A stretch of 30,000 nucleotides of DNA. Source: Prorocentrum cordatum. Lineage: Eukaryota; Sar; Dinophyceae; Prorocentrales; Prorocentraceae. The notes under the pieces were generated by a model, which made no database searches, had not been told where the DNA came from, and saw only the letters and a program-made list of their open reading frames with translations. The translations under genes and the position numbers were made by a program. The stretch is taken from positions 124,609 to 154,608 of the forward strand of contig CAUYUJ010015846.1 of assembly GCA_963575745.1 (NCBI GenBank), in the 5' to 3' direction. Shown here piece after piece: positions 1 through 9,584 of this stretch (position 1 is the stretch's first letter; every line of letters begins with the position of its first letter).

Positions 1-895
1 AATGTTCGGGTACGGCTTGGGATCTTGACATGACATCGGGAACCAGGTGTAAGTTTGCTAGCGCCTGGGCGGTCTGTGCCATGAGCTTAGAAGTGAGGCT
101 TGTGGTTTTGGTTTTGAGCAGGTGCCGTGTGCGTCTTGTCCATGCGATTCGATTGACGCTAGCGACTGTAATCTGCACGAGCGCGTCGCTAAAACGATGG
201 CCAGGCAAATACGCGAGCAGCCGCCACTCCAGTGACGGCTGCTCATGTATTTGCCCAAAGGGCCATAGCATGCGGCGGTTTATGGATTTCGCCAAATACG
301 GCACATGGGTAAAGTTTTCGGTGAGTAATCTGACTCGACAGGCGTCGAGACGCCAAGCTAGCTTGAGAAAACCTAGGGCAGCAGCGACCAGTCAGCAAGA
401 AATCCCCGCGGGCCTCCGCAAGTTTCTGCGGCGTATGTCGTTGGCGGGTCCCCTGGGAAACACAGCCAGAAGCAGCGGCCCTGTGTCAATCCACTGCGTG
501 CCGCAGCTGGCACCCCGCCGTCCCGCCACCCTTCCGAGCTTCCCAGGGGACGTCCCCGCGCCTCCCAGGTCCACTACTGGGTCGACGACGGCTGCCGTAC
601 GGAACGCGACAGCATCCCGCGTGACTACGCGGGGGCGTACGTACAAGAAGCACAGGCCGAGGCGTTTGCACGGTGCTGTGCGGATGACGGTTCGTCTTGC
701 ACGTCGCCTCAGAATTGTATCGCGGAGCAGCCCGGGACACATTTCGCCGCCGCGGCCGCGTGTCATGATCAGGGCATGCGTTTGTGTACGAGCCACGAGC
801 TCTTATCCGAGGTGTGCTGCGGTACCGGTGGTTCTTGCGACAGCTACCCTATCTGGACGAGCAGTGCCGGGGCGACGACGCCGCAGGCAACGGCG
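1..895. other. Unassigned GC-rich DNA
   Basis: I recognise no gene here. The open frames on both strands have no motif and overlap one another, as expected for stop-poor GC-rich DNA. The only clear structure is the hairpin at 197-267, listed separately. A diverged gene fragment cannot be excluded without a protein search. Confidence 0.5.
197..267. repeat. Near-perfect palindrome (hairpin)
   Basis: Arms 206-228 and 231-253 are reverse complements at 20 of 23 positions, with a 2-base centre. Outside a small internal loop, ATGGCC at 197-202 faces GGCCAT at 261-266. The structure could be the core of a small inverted-repeat element or a hairpin-forming transcript. I see no duplicated target site at its ends. 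Confidence 0.75.
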
Positions 896-904
896 CCGCT
901 CTCC

Positions 905-939
<35 letters not shown>

Positions 940-1202
940 ACATTCCCTCATCCTCTTTTCCTCTCTCTCTCTCTATCGCTCTCTCTTGTTCAATGGTTTC
1001 TCTCTGTCTCTGGCTTTCCCTCTTTCCTTCTCTACTCCTTGTTGTTGTTTCTCTCTCTCTCTCTCGTTTGCGTTTTCTCTCTCTCTCTCTCTCTCTCTTT
1101 CTTTCCCACCCCCTCTCACACTCTCTCTCTCTCTCTCTCTATCTATGCATGCCCCGTTCACACACACACACCCTCCATCTCTCTCCCCCTCTCCCTTTCT
1201 CT
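896..1202. repeat. CT-rich microsatellite
   Basis: Imperfect (CT)n runs are interrupted by short unique pieces, with a short (CA)n run near 1160-1170. Serine/leucine-rich frames on + and Arg/Glu-rich frames on - arise from the dinucleotide and are not evidence for genes. Confidence 0.95.
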
Positions 1203-1396
1203 CCCGGGGGAAAGGGGGGGAGGGCAGGGCTTCCCAACAGAGCCTCCGAGAGATCGCCGAGTCGTCCTGGAGCCGAGCTCCCGGAGAGCGGCCCCCGCGA
1301 AGCAGCTCCCCGAACTCGTCACTCCCAACCGTGGTGCTGGGCCCTCGCCTTGCAAAGGCAGCATAGCCTGCGTCCTCCTCCTTCGTCCTCCTACTT

Positions 1397-1561
1397 TTAA
1401 GTCGGGCCTGTCCCTCTACAGGGGGAATATTCAAAAATAGTCCAAAAATAGTATGGGGACTATTTTTTCAGTACTTTGGGGTATCTTTTTATGATTTTTT
1501 TTTTTGGGAATTTTTAATTTTTCGTCGAACATTCCCCTGCAGGGGGACACGCCCGGCTGAA
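1397..1561. mobile_element. Small inverted-repeat DNA element (MITE-like), 165 bp
   Basis: The ends are inverted repeats of about 36 bp. Left reads TTAAGTCGGGCCTGTCCC and the reverse complement of the right reads TTCAGCCGGGCGTGTCCC. The match continues inward through CT(A/G)CAGGGG and AAT(A/G)TTC. The direct repeat TCCTACTT sits immediately outside both ends (1389-1396 and 1562-1569), an 8-bp target duplication. The interior is very AT-rich, with runs of A and T, unlike the GC-rich surroundings. It has no coding capacity, so it would depend on a transposase from elsewhere. An 8-bp duplication is typical of hAT elements, but the family assignment is inference. Confidence 0.8.
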
Positions 1562-1651
1562 TCCTACTTCTCCCGCTCCCTCCCCCCCTCCCTCCCCGTC
1601 CCTGCACCTGCCCTCCGCGCGTCTCTGTCCTGCACACCCCACACGCAGTTC

Positions 1652-1985
1652 GCGTCCCCATCGGGAGCGCCGCCCAAGGCCCCAGCGGGAGGGTCCACGC
1701 CCGGCTCCCCGCCCATGCCGGCACGCCCCTCACGCGCTTCGTGGCCCCATAGGGAGCGCCACCGAAGGCCCCAGCGGGAGGGTCCACATGAGGTTCCCCG
1801 CCCATTTCGGCACATCCCGCACACACTTCGTGGCCCAATAGGAAGCTCCACCGAAGGCCCCACCAGGAGGGTCCACATGCGGCTCCCCGCCCACATCGAC
1901 ACACCACTGACGCGCTTCGTGGCCCCATAGGGAGCTCCACCGAAGGCTCCAATGGGAGGGTCCACGTGTGGGTCCCCCCGGGCAG
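1652..1985. repeat. 89-bp tandem repeat, nearly four copies
   Basis: Copies begin at about 1652, 1741, 1830 and 1919, each near GTGGCCCCATAGGGAGC and each containing a GGGAGGGTCCAC-like core. The spacing is exactly 89 bp. Copies differ at many positions, so the array is not freshly amplified. As 89 is not a multiple of three, each copy is read in a different frame, which argues against a repeat protein. Confidence 0.85.
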
Positions 1986-2024
1986 GTGAAGGGAGAAACG
2001 CGCATTCCTGCAAAAACGTCCTCA

Positions 2025-3435
2025 CTTCTGAGGCTCCGTGGGAGGCTTCTTTGGGGGTCCGGCGGGACGGCCAGGATTCGGGCCTGACCCCGGGCCTGTC
2101 TATAGAAAACGCTTCCACTCTCGCACTCGTCGCAGGCCCCGCGCGAGGCTTCTTGGAGGGCTCGGCGGGGCGGCCACGGGAGGCCAAAGCGCACGGCCAC
2201 CTCGGGGACTCGTTCCCCAGGCCTGCCCTGGGGGAGCACTTCCCTGCGCGAGCTCGTCGTCACTCTTCGGGCCCCGCGCGAGTCTTCTTCGAGGGCTCGG
2301 CGGGAGGGCCGGGGGAGTCAAATTCAAGTGGCACAGCAGCGTAGCGGACCGCTCTCTGGCCCGTCAAGGGAGGAGCTCCCGTTTCTGCAACTGTCTTCAC
2401 CGTTGCAGGCCCCTCGAAGCAGAGGGGGGGTATCCCGAGGTGGTGTTAGGGAGCAAACCCAGCTAGATGCACACATGTCCCTCATACACGGGCCGTTTTG
2501 AGCGATGTTCCTTTGACCCCACTTCTGACCCTACCCGACCTTTACGTCCCCCCGAGCCTCGCGTGGAGGCTTCTTGAGGGCCCAGCGGGACGGCCATTGG
2601 AGGCCAACTCGCACAGCAACGTTAGGGGCCGCCCCCCCCACCAAGGCCTGCCTAGGGAAGGATTTTCTGCTCGAGCACTCTTCACTTCTGAGGTCCGGCG
2701 CGTGAGGCTTCTTCGAGAGCCTCACGCGGGGCGGCCAGGTCAGGGGCGACGATGTGGGGGGGGTGAGCACAGGGGGGACCCATCGACCCCAAATCGCCCA
2801 CTGATCGCCGACGGGGGTCTGATAGCCCCACCCCGCGCAGGAGCGTGCGGATTCGCTATCGGGGGCTTGTCGCCGATCTGCGGCGATAGATCGTCGATTC
2901 CAGGTCGATGTCCCCCCCCCCCCATGCCAGCCCCACCCCCTCATCGTTGCCCCTCGCCAGTGGACCCCCCCCCATGGCGGCCAGGGCACACCCCTGGGCG
3001 TCGCGTAATGGGGGGGGGGGGGGGCGATGCATGGGGGGGGCAGCGAGAGCTGCACAAAACAAACCGTTCTAAGGCCCCGGAAGGCGCTCTTTAGGGCCCA
3101 AGAGGGGGCCTCCAGGGCCCGAGGAGTACACCCCGCTCCCCCCCCCCTTCCCCCAGCTAAGCGACGCCCAGCCCCCCCATAGATTTAGACTTCGAGAGAA
3201 AACTTGTTGCTCTCTCGGGGGCCCGCGCGGGGTTCTTCGCTTGTCTTTCCCCCCCTCTTTCATCGCCCCCCCATTGAAGCGGCGCCCAGCCCCCCCATAG
3301 CTCTCGGCCTCGAGAGGAACCGGCGCAGGGGTTCTCCTGTGGCGGGCCCTTGCGCGGGGTGTTTCGCTGCGTGGCGGACCCGGTGGGACGGCCAGAGATA
3401 TCGCAGGGCAGCTCTGGGGGACCGCCCCCCAGGCC
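2025..3435. repeat. Diverged repeats of about 130 bp, interrupted by G/C runs
   Basis: A block like GAGGCTTCTTGGAGGGC followed by CGGCGGGACGGCCA recurs at about 2033, 2134, 2268, 2555 and 2706, with a weaker copy near 3350. Between blocks a second shared stretch reads like CAAGGCCTGCC then GAGCACTCTTCACTTCTG. Spacing is about 100-135 bp where copies are adjacent. The part from about 2750 to 3180 is dominated by homopolymer runs of G or C. I see no reading frame conserved between copies. Confidence 0.65.
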
Positions 3436-4214
3436 GGCAAACGACCGTCCCAGACAGCCCATTCTTATGTCGCCGCCTTTCTGCGCTTCAGTCGGCGGCG
3501 AGCGAGGCGGGGAAGTGAGCAGGGGCGGGGGCGATCTCAGAAGGTTCGGAAGTCCCCCAGCCTTCTAAGAAGTGTCCTGGGCCTTCCTCGAAGACAGAGG
3601 AAACTCCTCAGAAGGCGCGAGGGCTCCTAAGAAGTCCCGCCGCCTTCCGAGGAGGCCTTCTCCTTCTCACTTCCCCCTTCGCTCGCCGATTCGAGAGTCG
3701 AGGGGTTTTCCCTCTTCCCTCCTCCCTCAGGGGACGGGCGGAAGTCCAATCTACCTCCAACGCCGTCTTGCTTCGTGTTTCTGCCCACTTCTTCCGACCG
3801 ACGGGTGCAGTCGAAGCCGATGGTACGGATGGGTAGCCCACCCAGGGGGCTCCCTCCCAGACATGATCGCGTCGGGCCCATCCAGGTCCGCCCGATCGCC
3901 GAACGCGATGCGATAGTGGCGCCTTGCGCGCTTGTGTTTGGTCCCCCCGCGGCTCCCAAAGTGCCGCCCACCAAAGGTCACTCTTACTCAGGGTCACACT
4001 TGCGCGTAGCCGACATGATCGCGTCGAAGAAAAAGTTGATGACGGATGTTTTTCTCCGATTTCGGCCGCTGTAGGCCCTCGATGGGCCCCGGGACCGTCC
4101 AGAAACGATTCAGGATGAAAAGTTGGTCCCGGGGAATGGGTCGGGATTGCGGGGACGCCGAGCTGAACAAATCATTTGGACGTCGCATGTCTGGGGTTCG
4201 ACTGTCTCGTTTTG
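3436..4214. other. Unassigned, short repeats and one hairpin
   Basis: The section 3540-3670 is built of short AGAAGTC/CCTTC-type motifs. ACATGATCGCGTCG occurs at 3861-3874 and again at 4013-4026. CCCCGGGACC at 4087-4096 is the exact inverse of GGTCCCGGGG at 4125-4134, forming a hairpin with a 28-base loop. I recognise no coding sequence. Confidence 0.5.
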
Positions 4215-4381
4215 ACGCCGTCGTGCTGGTGAAGGAGGAAGACGAGGAGGGGGAACAGAAAAGGGAAGGAGGTGTGGCGGCACGCGGGCAAGTAGGCGGA
4301 GGAGCAGAAGGGCGAACAGGAGGCGGAGCGGGGGGAGCGGGCGAAATAGGCAGGAGACGAGGAGGAGAAGGAGGGGGCGGA

Positions 4382-4412
<31 letters not shown>

Positions 4413-4500
4413 AACGACGACGAGAAGGCACAAAAGGAGGACGAGCAGGAGGAGGGTGGGGAACAAGAGACACTGAAGGAGGAAGGAGAAGGAGCAGACA
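4215..4500. repeat. Purine-rich tract with (GAC)n
   Basis: The + strand is almost entirely G and A, with a GAC trinucleotide core at about 4379-4425. Arg/Glu-rich and Ser/Pro-rich frames on the two strands are low-complexity translations of it. Confidence 0.85.
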
Positions 4501-4879
4501 GCTCGACGCTCCAGGGAGTCAGCTTGATCAAACTGGTTTCTGCCCTCGTGGTGGGCGCTACAGTTTAAGATGTGTGTATTCAATGTTCGAGTCGGACGTG
4601 CGCCTCCAAGGGAGGCGGATCGTTGGAGGTTGTGCGGGGTGAGATCGAAGTGGAACGGAGACGCCCCACCAGCAAATCGGTCTCGGTTTCGTGTTTGTGC
4701 CGCTCGTGTGGGCAAGGCGAAGCAGCGTGCGCGGGCGAGAGGAATGATCTTGCCGTTGCCAGGGCGAGGTCGGAGCAAAAGACTATCCTCCCACCCGGTT
4801 GTTGGTTCAGAACCCGCGGTTGTTGATGGTTGTCCCGATGGTTGCCCCGATGGTGGATTGGCTGATTGAAAGTGAGATA
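4500..4879. other. Unassigned DNA before the AT-rich island
   Basis: No recognisable gene. There is a short inverted pair around CGCCTCCAAGGGAGGCG near 4600. At the right end the phrase GATGGTTGTCCCGATGGTTG appears, and a diverged form recurs near 5171-5205 on the other side of the AT-rich island. Confidence 0.4.
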
Positions 4880-5170
4880 GATGGGTAGTGGGGCCGATTG
4901 GTGTGTATGTATGTATGTATGTGTATATCTATGTATGTGTACCTAGACACATAAAGTGCGTAAACATGATATTGGTTAACTCATCTGAGATTGACATTGA
5001 TGTATATGTATATATAGATATGAATAGGGGGCGATTGATTCCTGCTGTACCTTGTGAGATCGATCTACACATCTATGTATGTACTACTACTAGATACCGA
5101 CAAATCGAGAGTGAGATAGGCAGACGGGTCGTGGGATCGATAGATAGACCGATACAGGTGGCTCAATGGA
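4880..5170. repeat. AT-rich island with (GTAT)n microsatellite
   Basis: Base composition changes sharply to AT-rich. A GTAT tetranucleotide run occupies about 4898-4940, followed by other TATG/GATA-rich sequence. Short frames rich in Tyr and Val are products of the repeat. Confidence 0.8.
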
Positions 5171-5691
5171 TGTAGACGGTTATCCCGAGGATTGCCCCGT
5201 CGTTGTTCCCCGCCCCCCTTCCCATCATCCTTGTCGGCCTTCGGGCTTCTACTGGTAGGTCCTTCTGCGTCCTATGGTAGTCGGGGGGGGGGGACGGTGC
5301 GCAGAGGTGCGCGCGTGGAAATGGCTTTGGTTTCGAGGCACGACCCTGCGACCCCGCGGCGGAGGTCCACATTGAAAGGCGCCCGTGCCGACCGTGGTGG
5401 CCAGGACGCCTCGGGGCGATGTTGGGCTCGGGGTGGTCGCAGGGTCGTGCGAAAGTCGGCGGGGCTTCTCTGGAGGCCTCTGGGCTTCGGGGGGATTCCG
5501 TTCGGGCGTCGGAGGAGGCCCGCGAAGCTTTCCCGAAGGCCGGAGGCCTTCTCAGCCTTCGGAGGAGGCTGGCCCCCTCTGCCTTCCCCCCGGGCACTCC
5601 GCCGAGGGGGAAGCCACCAGCCAGAACCAAGGACATTGGCAAGCACCCGTGCCCACATACGCGGGGGGGGGGCAGGAGAAGCCTGCGTGGC
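5171..5691. other. Unassigned GC-rich DNA
   Basis: GC-rich sequence with G runs at about 5284 and 5662. It has short GGAGGCC/CTTCGG-type repeats between about 5450 and 5590. I could recognise no gene. Confidence 0.4.
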
Positions 5692-5884
5692 TCGTGTCCA
5701 CAAGCACCGTGGATTTGTTCGACACGGTTGACGCGATGATGAAGTTCAGCGAGGCTGACCGGAAGTTGCCTATTCTGATCGATTCCTGGCGAGAAGGTGG
5801 GAGAGGGTATGACGCGAACCATTCGATGTATGCCAAGTCCGAGTACCTTGAGCACCCGGTATACATGCCCTTGCCAGAATGGTG
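5692..5884 (+). pseudogene. Coding-like fragment, function unknown
   Basis: A + frame here gives about 60 residues of mixed, ordinary composition (for example DTVDAMMKFSEADRKLPILI) ending in a TGA at about 5883. This differs from the low-complexity frames around it. A different + frame opens just before that stop and continues to about 6040, so a frameshift or exon boundary near 5880 is possible. The opposite strand is also open across this stretch (5552-6067), so the coding strand is not certain. I do not recognise a family. Confidence 0.3.
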
Positions 5885-6102
5885 ACGTTCGAAAACCAGG
5901 CCGACAAACAGTTGCCTTGCGCTGTTGATGCTTGCGATTTTCCGGCTGATAGGCGTGGCCTTGTCTGCTCCACTGATGGTCGATCCGTGAGGGGAAATCT
6001 GCAGATGCCTGCGAGGTGGCACGGTCCTCCCTGTCTTCCCACTCTGCCCAAACTCAGCATCCTTCACTGCCAGGCTGGACCCGTCGGAGGTTATTCGATC
6101 GA

Positions 6103-6560
6103 AGACGCCTACGGCGAACCACCGCCCCCCCGTGCCTTTTGGAAGCGCCCATGTTGCGAAAGGTTGGGCCGAAGTCCTGCCACGCTATTGGGCTACGTGT
6201 TTTTGTTCTCCCTTCCTCCGTCGAGCAGCATCCGCCTGCCCTGGGTTCCTGAAAGGCTCTCTGACCACAGTACAGTTGTGCAAACTGTATTCCGCGAGCG
6301 TCCGGCGTCCGACTCCAGCAGGATCCAGAGACATTCTCGGGTAAATTGCGCCCTGTGCGCACACAGGCGCACGCCTACAGGCGTCCTGAGATCCGAGCAC
6401 GAAGTAAGCTCAGATTCCACCATGTTGGTGTTCCACATTGTCACACGCCCACAGATTTTGCAGGTCTGAGAACAACCCAGCCCAGCCGTTGTGGAAACCC
6501 TTGGGGGAACATTTGCGGGAGGACGAGGGGAGAGGAGGAGAGGGAGGAGAAGGAGGAGCA
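6103..6560 (+). repeat. Composite repeat, copy A: anchors and purine tract
   Basis: AGACGCCTACGGCGAA at 6103-6118 and AGCCGTTGTGGAA at 6484-6496 are both found again at 8533-8548 and 8638-8650. In this copy the two anchors are about 365 bp apart, against about 90 bp in the second, so one copy has an insertion or the other a deletion. A GGAGGA-type purine tract (about 6520-6570) follows, then the TTGGGGGCC-type array, in the same order as at 8650-8740. Confidence 0.7.
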
Positions 6561-6569
6561 GGGGGAAAA

Positions 6570-6875
6570 GGAGGCCTCTTGGGGGCCTCTTGGGGTCTCA
6601 AGGGGGTGTCTTGGGGAGCTCTTGGGGGCCTCTTGGGGCCTCTTGGGGGGCTCTTTGGGCCCTCCTGGGAGCGTCTGGGGGCCTCTGAGGTGCGTCTCAG
6701 CCTGCGGAGGCCGCCTTGCGGGTCCCCCTGGGTCTTCTTGGGGCTCTTTTTGGGCCCTTCGGGGCCGTCTTGGAGTTCTGTGGCGCTGTCTAGGAGCCCT
6801 CTTGGAGCCGTCTTGGGGGCCTCTTGGGCAGTCTTGGGGCCTTTTGGCCCGCCTTGGCGTCTTCTTGGGGTTTGC
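6570..6875 (+). repeat. TTGGGGGCC-type short-unit array (copy A)
   Basis: Dozens of imperfect units such as CTTGGGGGCCTCTTGGGG and CCGTCTTGGGGCC, roughly 12-18 bp each. The + strand is rich in G and T and poor in A. Overlapping frames in several phases are artefacts of the unit. Confidence 0.9.
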
Positions 6876-6914
6876 GAGACAGCTAACACTATTGAAACAC
6901 CTGCGCGGCATGTT

Positions 6915-7360
6915 ACTCAGCTTGGACCCCAAACAGTGCGTGATTATACTGTGGAGGTGAAAGCTATGCGGTGTACGGTATGTGGTGAAAGCCATGTCGT
7001 GCAAGCTATATGGTGTGACCTATAGAGGTGAAACATATGTTGCGCAAGATGTGTGGTCCATGCTATGGTGTCTCAGCTATGTTCTGTGAACTGCAGGCTG
7101 AATGCATGGGTGCAAGCAATGTGGCGTAAAGTATCGTGCCCAGTTCATAGGGTGTAAACAATGTGCGGCGCCCGAAAGGCGCCCACGCGGCGGCACGGGC
7201 GGCAAACGTGGCGCCACCCCGGCACACCCGCAAAGCGCGGGGCGGTGAAATCTGTGCGGTGCAGGCTGTGTGGTGTAACCCGTGCGGCGTGGATGGGGGG
7301 TAGAAGCTATGGGGTGCAAGCTGTGTGATGCAAGCTATGTGCTGTCAGCTATGTGTCGCG
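6915..7360 (+). repeat. Post-array anchor and GTGCAAGCTATG-type array (copy A)
   Basis: An anchor with CAGCTTGGACCCCAA and GTGGAGGTGAAA (6918-6962) is followed by repeated units like GCTATGTGGTGCAAGC, about 11-22 bp. The same anchor and array order occurs at 13246-13570. Sequence of the next module type, with GCGCCC and GGCGGCACGGGCGGCAA, is interleaved from about 7165. Confidence 0.75.
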
Positions 7361-7560
7361 CCCACGAGGCGGCACGGGCGACAGCGTGGCGCAACCTCAG
7401 TATACCCCCCCCCCACGGGCGGGGTGCCCACGAGGCGGTGAAAATTGCGCGGTGCAAGTTGTGTGGTGTAGGCTGCGGTGGGAGCACGACGGCGACGACG
7501 CCGACGACGATGGGTCACGACGACGACGACGACGCCGACGGCGCCGACGTCGACCGCGCG

Positions 7561-7591
<31 letters not shown>

Positions 7592-8135
7592 CCGAACGAC
7601 TATCCCGAAAACTCTGGGGTAGAAGCTTTGGGGTGTGAGCCCTGTGATGCAAGCTACGTGCTGCAAGCTATGTGTTGCGCCCACGGGGCGCCCACGAGGC
7701 AGCACGGTGGCACCGCGGCGCAACCTCGGCATGCCCCCCGAGCGCGGGGGGGGGGGCACGTGGCGCCCACCAAGCGTCACGGGTGGCAACGTGTTGCTGT
7801 TTCGGCATATTCCTCAAGCGCGGGGCGCCCAGCAGGCGCCCAGGAGGCGGCACACGTTGGAAGGGACCTCTCAAGGTTTCGTCAGGCCTGCACAGTGCCA
7901 ATAAGAGCAAGAACGCAGCTGAGCACAGGAGGGCGTGCAGGCAGCTACGGAGATCGGACATGCAGCAGCAGCGCCCAGGTGGCGGCACGGGCGGCAACGT
8001 GTCACAAACTCGGCATACCCCTCGAGCGCGGGACGCCCACGAGGCGACACGGGCGGCGACGCGGCGCAATTTCGGCATACAGCCCAAGCGCGTCATGCGC
8101 AGTTGGCGCTTAGGAGGCGGCACGGGCCCGCAACA
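7165..8135 (+). repeat. GCGCCCACGAGGCGGCACGG-type array
   Basis: Units of roughly 60-75 bp contain GCGCCCACGAGGCGGCACGG, then GGCAACGTGGCGCAACCTCG, then GCATACCCC and GAGCGCGGG. Recognisable copies start near 7165, 7358, 7677, 7765, 7970 and 8030. A (GAC/ACG)n microsatellite interrupts the array at about 7488-7600. Diverged units of the same type flank the copia element at 13575-13754 and 18437-18570. Confidence 0.8.
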
Positions 8136-8219
8136 TGGCGATCACCTAGGGTATCCAGCGCATTATTTAATGGAGATGGGCAAGAACCCTCAAGTGCAAG
8201 CACTGTCAGGGGAAATCAA

Positions 8220-8740
8220 TAATTTGGGCATCCTGGAGGTCCTCTTGGAGCCCTCTCGAGTCGTCCTGGGGGGCTCTTGCTAGCATCTTGGACAGTCTGG
8301 TCACGTCTTGGAGTCATCATGTGCCAGCTTGGTGCCATCTTGGGGCCGTCTTGACCGTCTTGGAGGCCATGCTGGACCATCTTAGCCGTCTCCGATGCTA
8401 TTTTGATGCCACCTTGGACGAGAAGGTTGATGAGATGAGGTTCTGCTTGGGTGGTCGGTGGATGACGGCCATTTGGGAACCATTAAAAAGGTTCAAAGAG
8501 TACAGCACCCTTGTGACAAACACAGAGGCGGCAGACGCCTACGGCGAATCACCGCCACCCGCTGCCTTCTGGGATACGCCTATGTGGCCAAAGGTTTGGA
8601 CACAGTTTGGCCACGCTGTTGGACCGTGTGTTCCACCAGCCGTTGTGGAAGCCCTTCTAAGAACACGCGGGGGAGGAAGAGGAGGATGAGGAGATGGAGG
8701 AAAAAGGCTGACGAGAAGAAGGATGAGGAGACTCTTGGGA
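8220..8740 (+). repeat. Composite repeat, copy B: short array, anchors, purine tract
   Basis: A TTGGGGCCGTCTTGGAGGCC-like array (8220-8400) leads into an anchored section. That section has CACCCTTGTGACAAA (about 8507-8521), then AGACGCCTACGGCGAA and AGCCGTTGTGGAA as in copy A, then a GAGGA purine tract. A related CACCCGTGTGATAAA phrase lies near 12788-12803, indicating a third copy. Confidence 0.7.
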
Positions 8741-9125
8741 GCTTCTTGGGTCAGTCTTGGGGCCTCGTGGAAGCTGCCTTGGGGCCTGTTGGAGGCCTCT
8801 TGGGGGCCTCCTTAGGCCTCTCGACGAGAGCCTTCGGGGGCTCCTTGGGAGCCTCGTTGGCCGTGTTACGGCGTTCCTAGCCCGTCGGAAGCAGTTTGGG
8901 GAACCTCTCTGGGCCGTTTTGGGAGCCACTCTGGGCCGTTTTGGGGCCCTCTTCGGGCGCTGCAGGGCCGTCTTGACAGCCATCTTCGGCGTCTTGGAGG
9001 CCTCTAGGGCCGCCTTGGGGCCCGTTGGGAGCCGTATTTGGAACCTCTTGGGCCGTCCTGGGGCCATCTTGGAGGACTCTTTGGCGATCTTGCTGCAACC
9101 TTGGGAGCCTCTTGGGCCGTCGGAA
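8740..9125 (+). repeat. TTGGGGGCC-type short-unit array (copy B)
   Basis: Same unit family as 6570-6875, with phrases like GGCCGTTTTGGGGCCCTCTT. It ends in a GGGCCGTCGGAATGCCGGAAAG-like phrase near 9115. Similar end phrases follow the arrays at about 13177-13196 and 18795-18815. Confidence 0.88.
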
Positions 9126-9584
9126 TGCCGGAAAGAAGCACATGCCAAACTCTGAAAGAGCGCGCCCGTCGCGACCGGAATAAGAAGAGGGGGGCCCCAG
9201 CTTCAAGCTACCCCCTCCCCCCTCCTTCCAAAAGGGGGGGGAGCTTCCGAAGCTACCCCCCCTCCCTTTCGTCAGGCTTTCCAAGCTGGGGGGGATCTGG
9301 CTCAAGGGGGGGGGCGCTTCGAAGCTACCCCCCCCCCCTCCACCCCTTTTTGGAGCAGAAGGTGAGCCCGGGCTTACCTTTCAAGGGGGGGGGGCTTCGG
9401 AAGCTACCTCCCCTCCTGCCTTTTTTGGTTTGGACACAGGGGGGGGGCGGCTTCAAGCAATCCCCCCCCTTGTGCAAAGGTGGGGGGGGGTCCGAAGCTA
9501 CCTCCCCCCCTCCCTTCGGGGGCTCTGGCAAAATGGCGGAATCCCTGACGACAGGTTCGCACCGCAGCGCTAGAGAACGAATTG

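Noticed and set aside
9298-9306. TGGCTCAAG as another spliced-leader remnant
   Set aside because: Only nine bases, with G/C-run context on both sides and no reading frame after it, so expected by chance.
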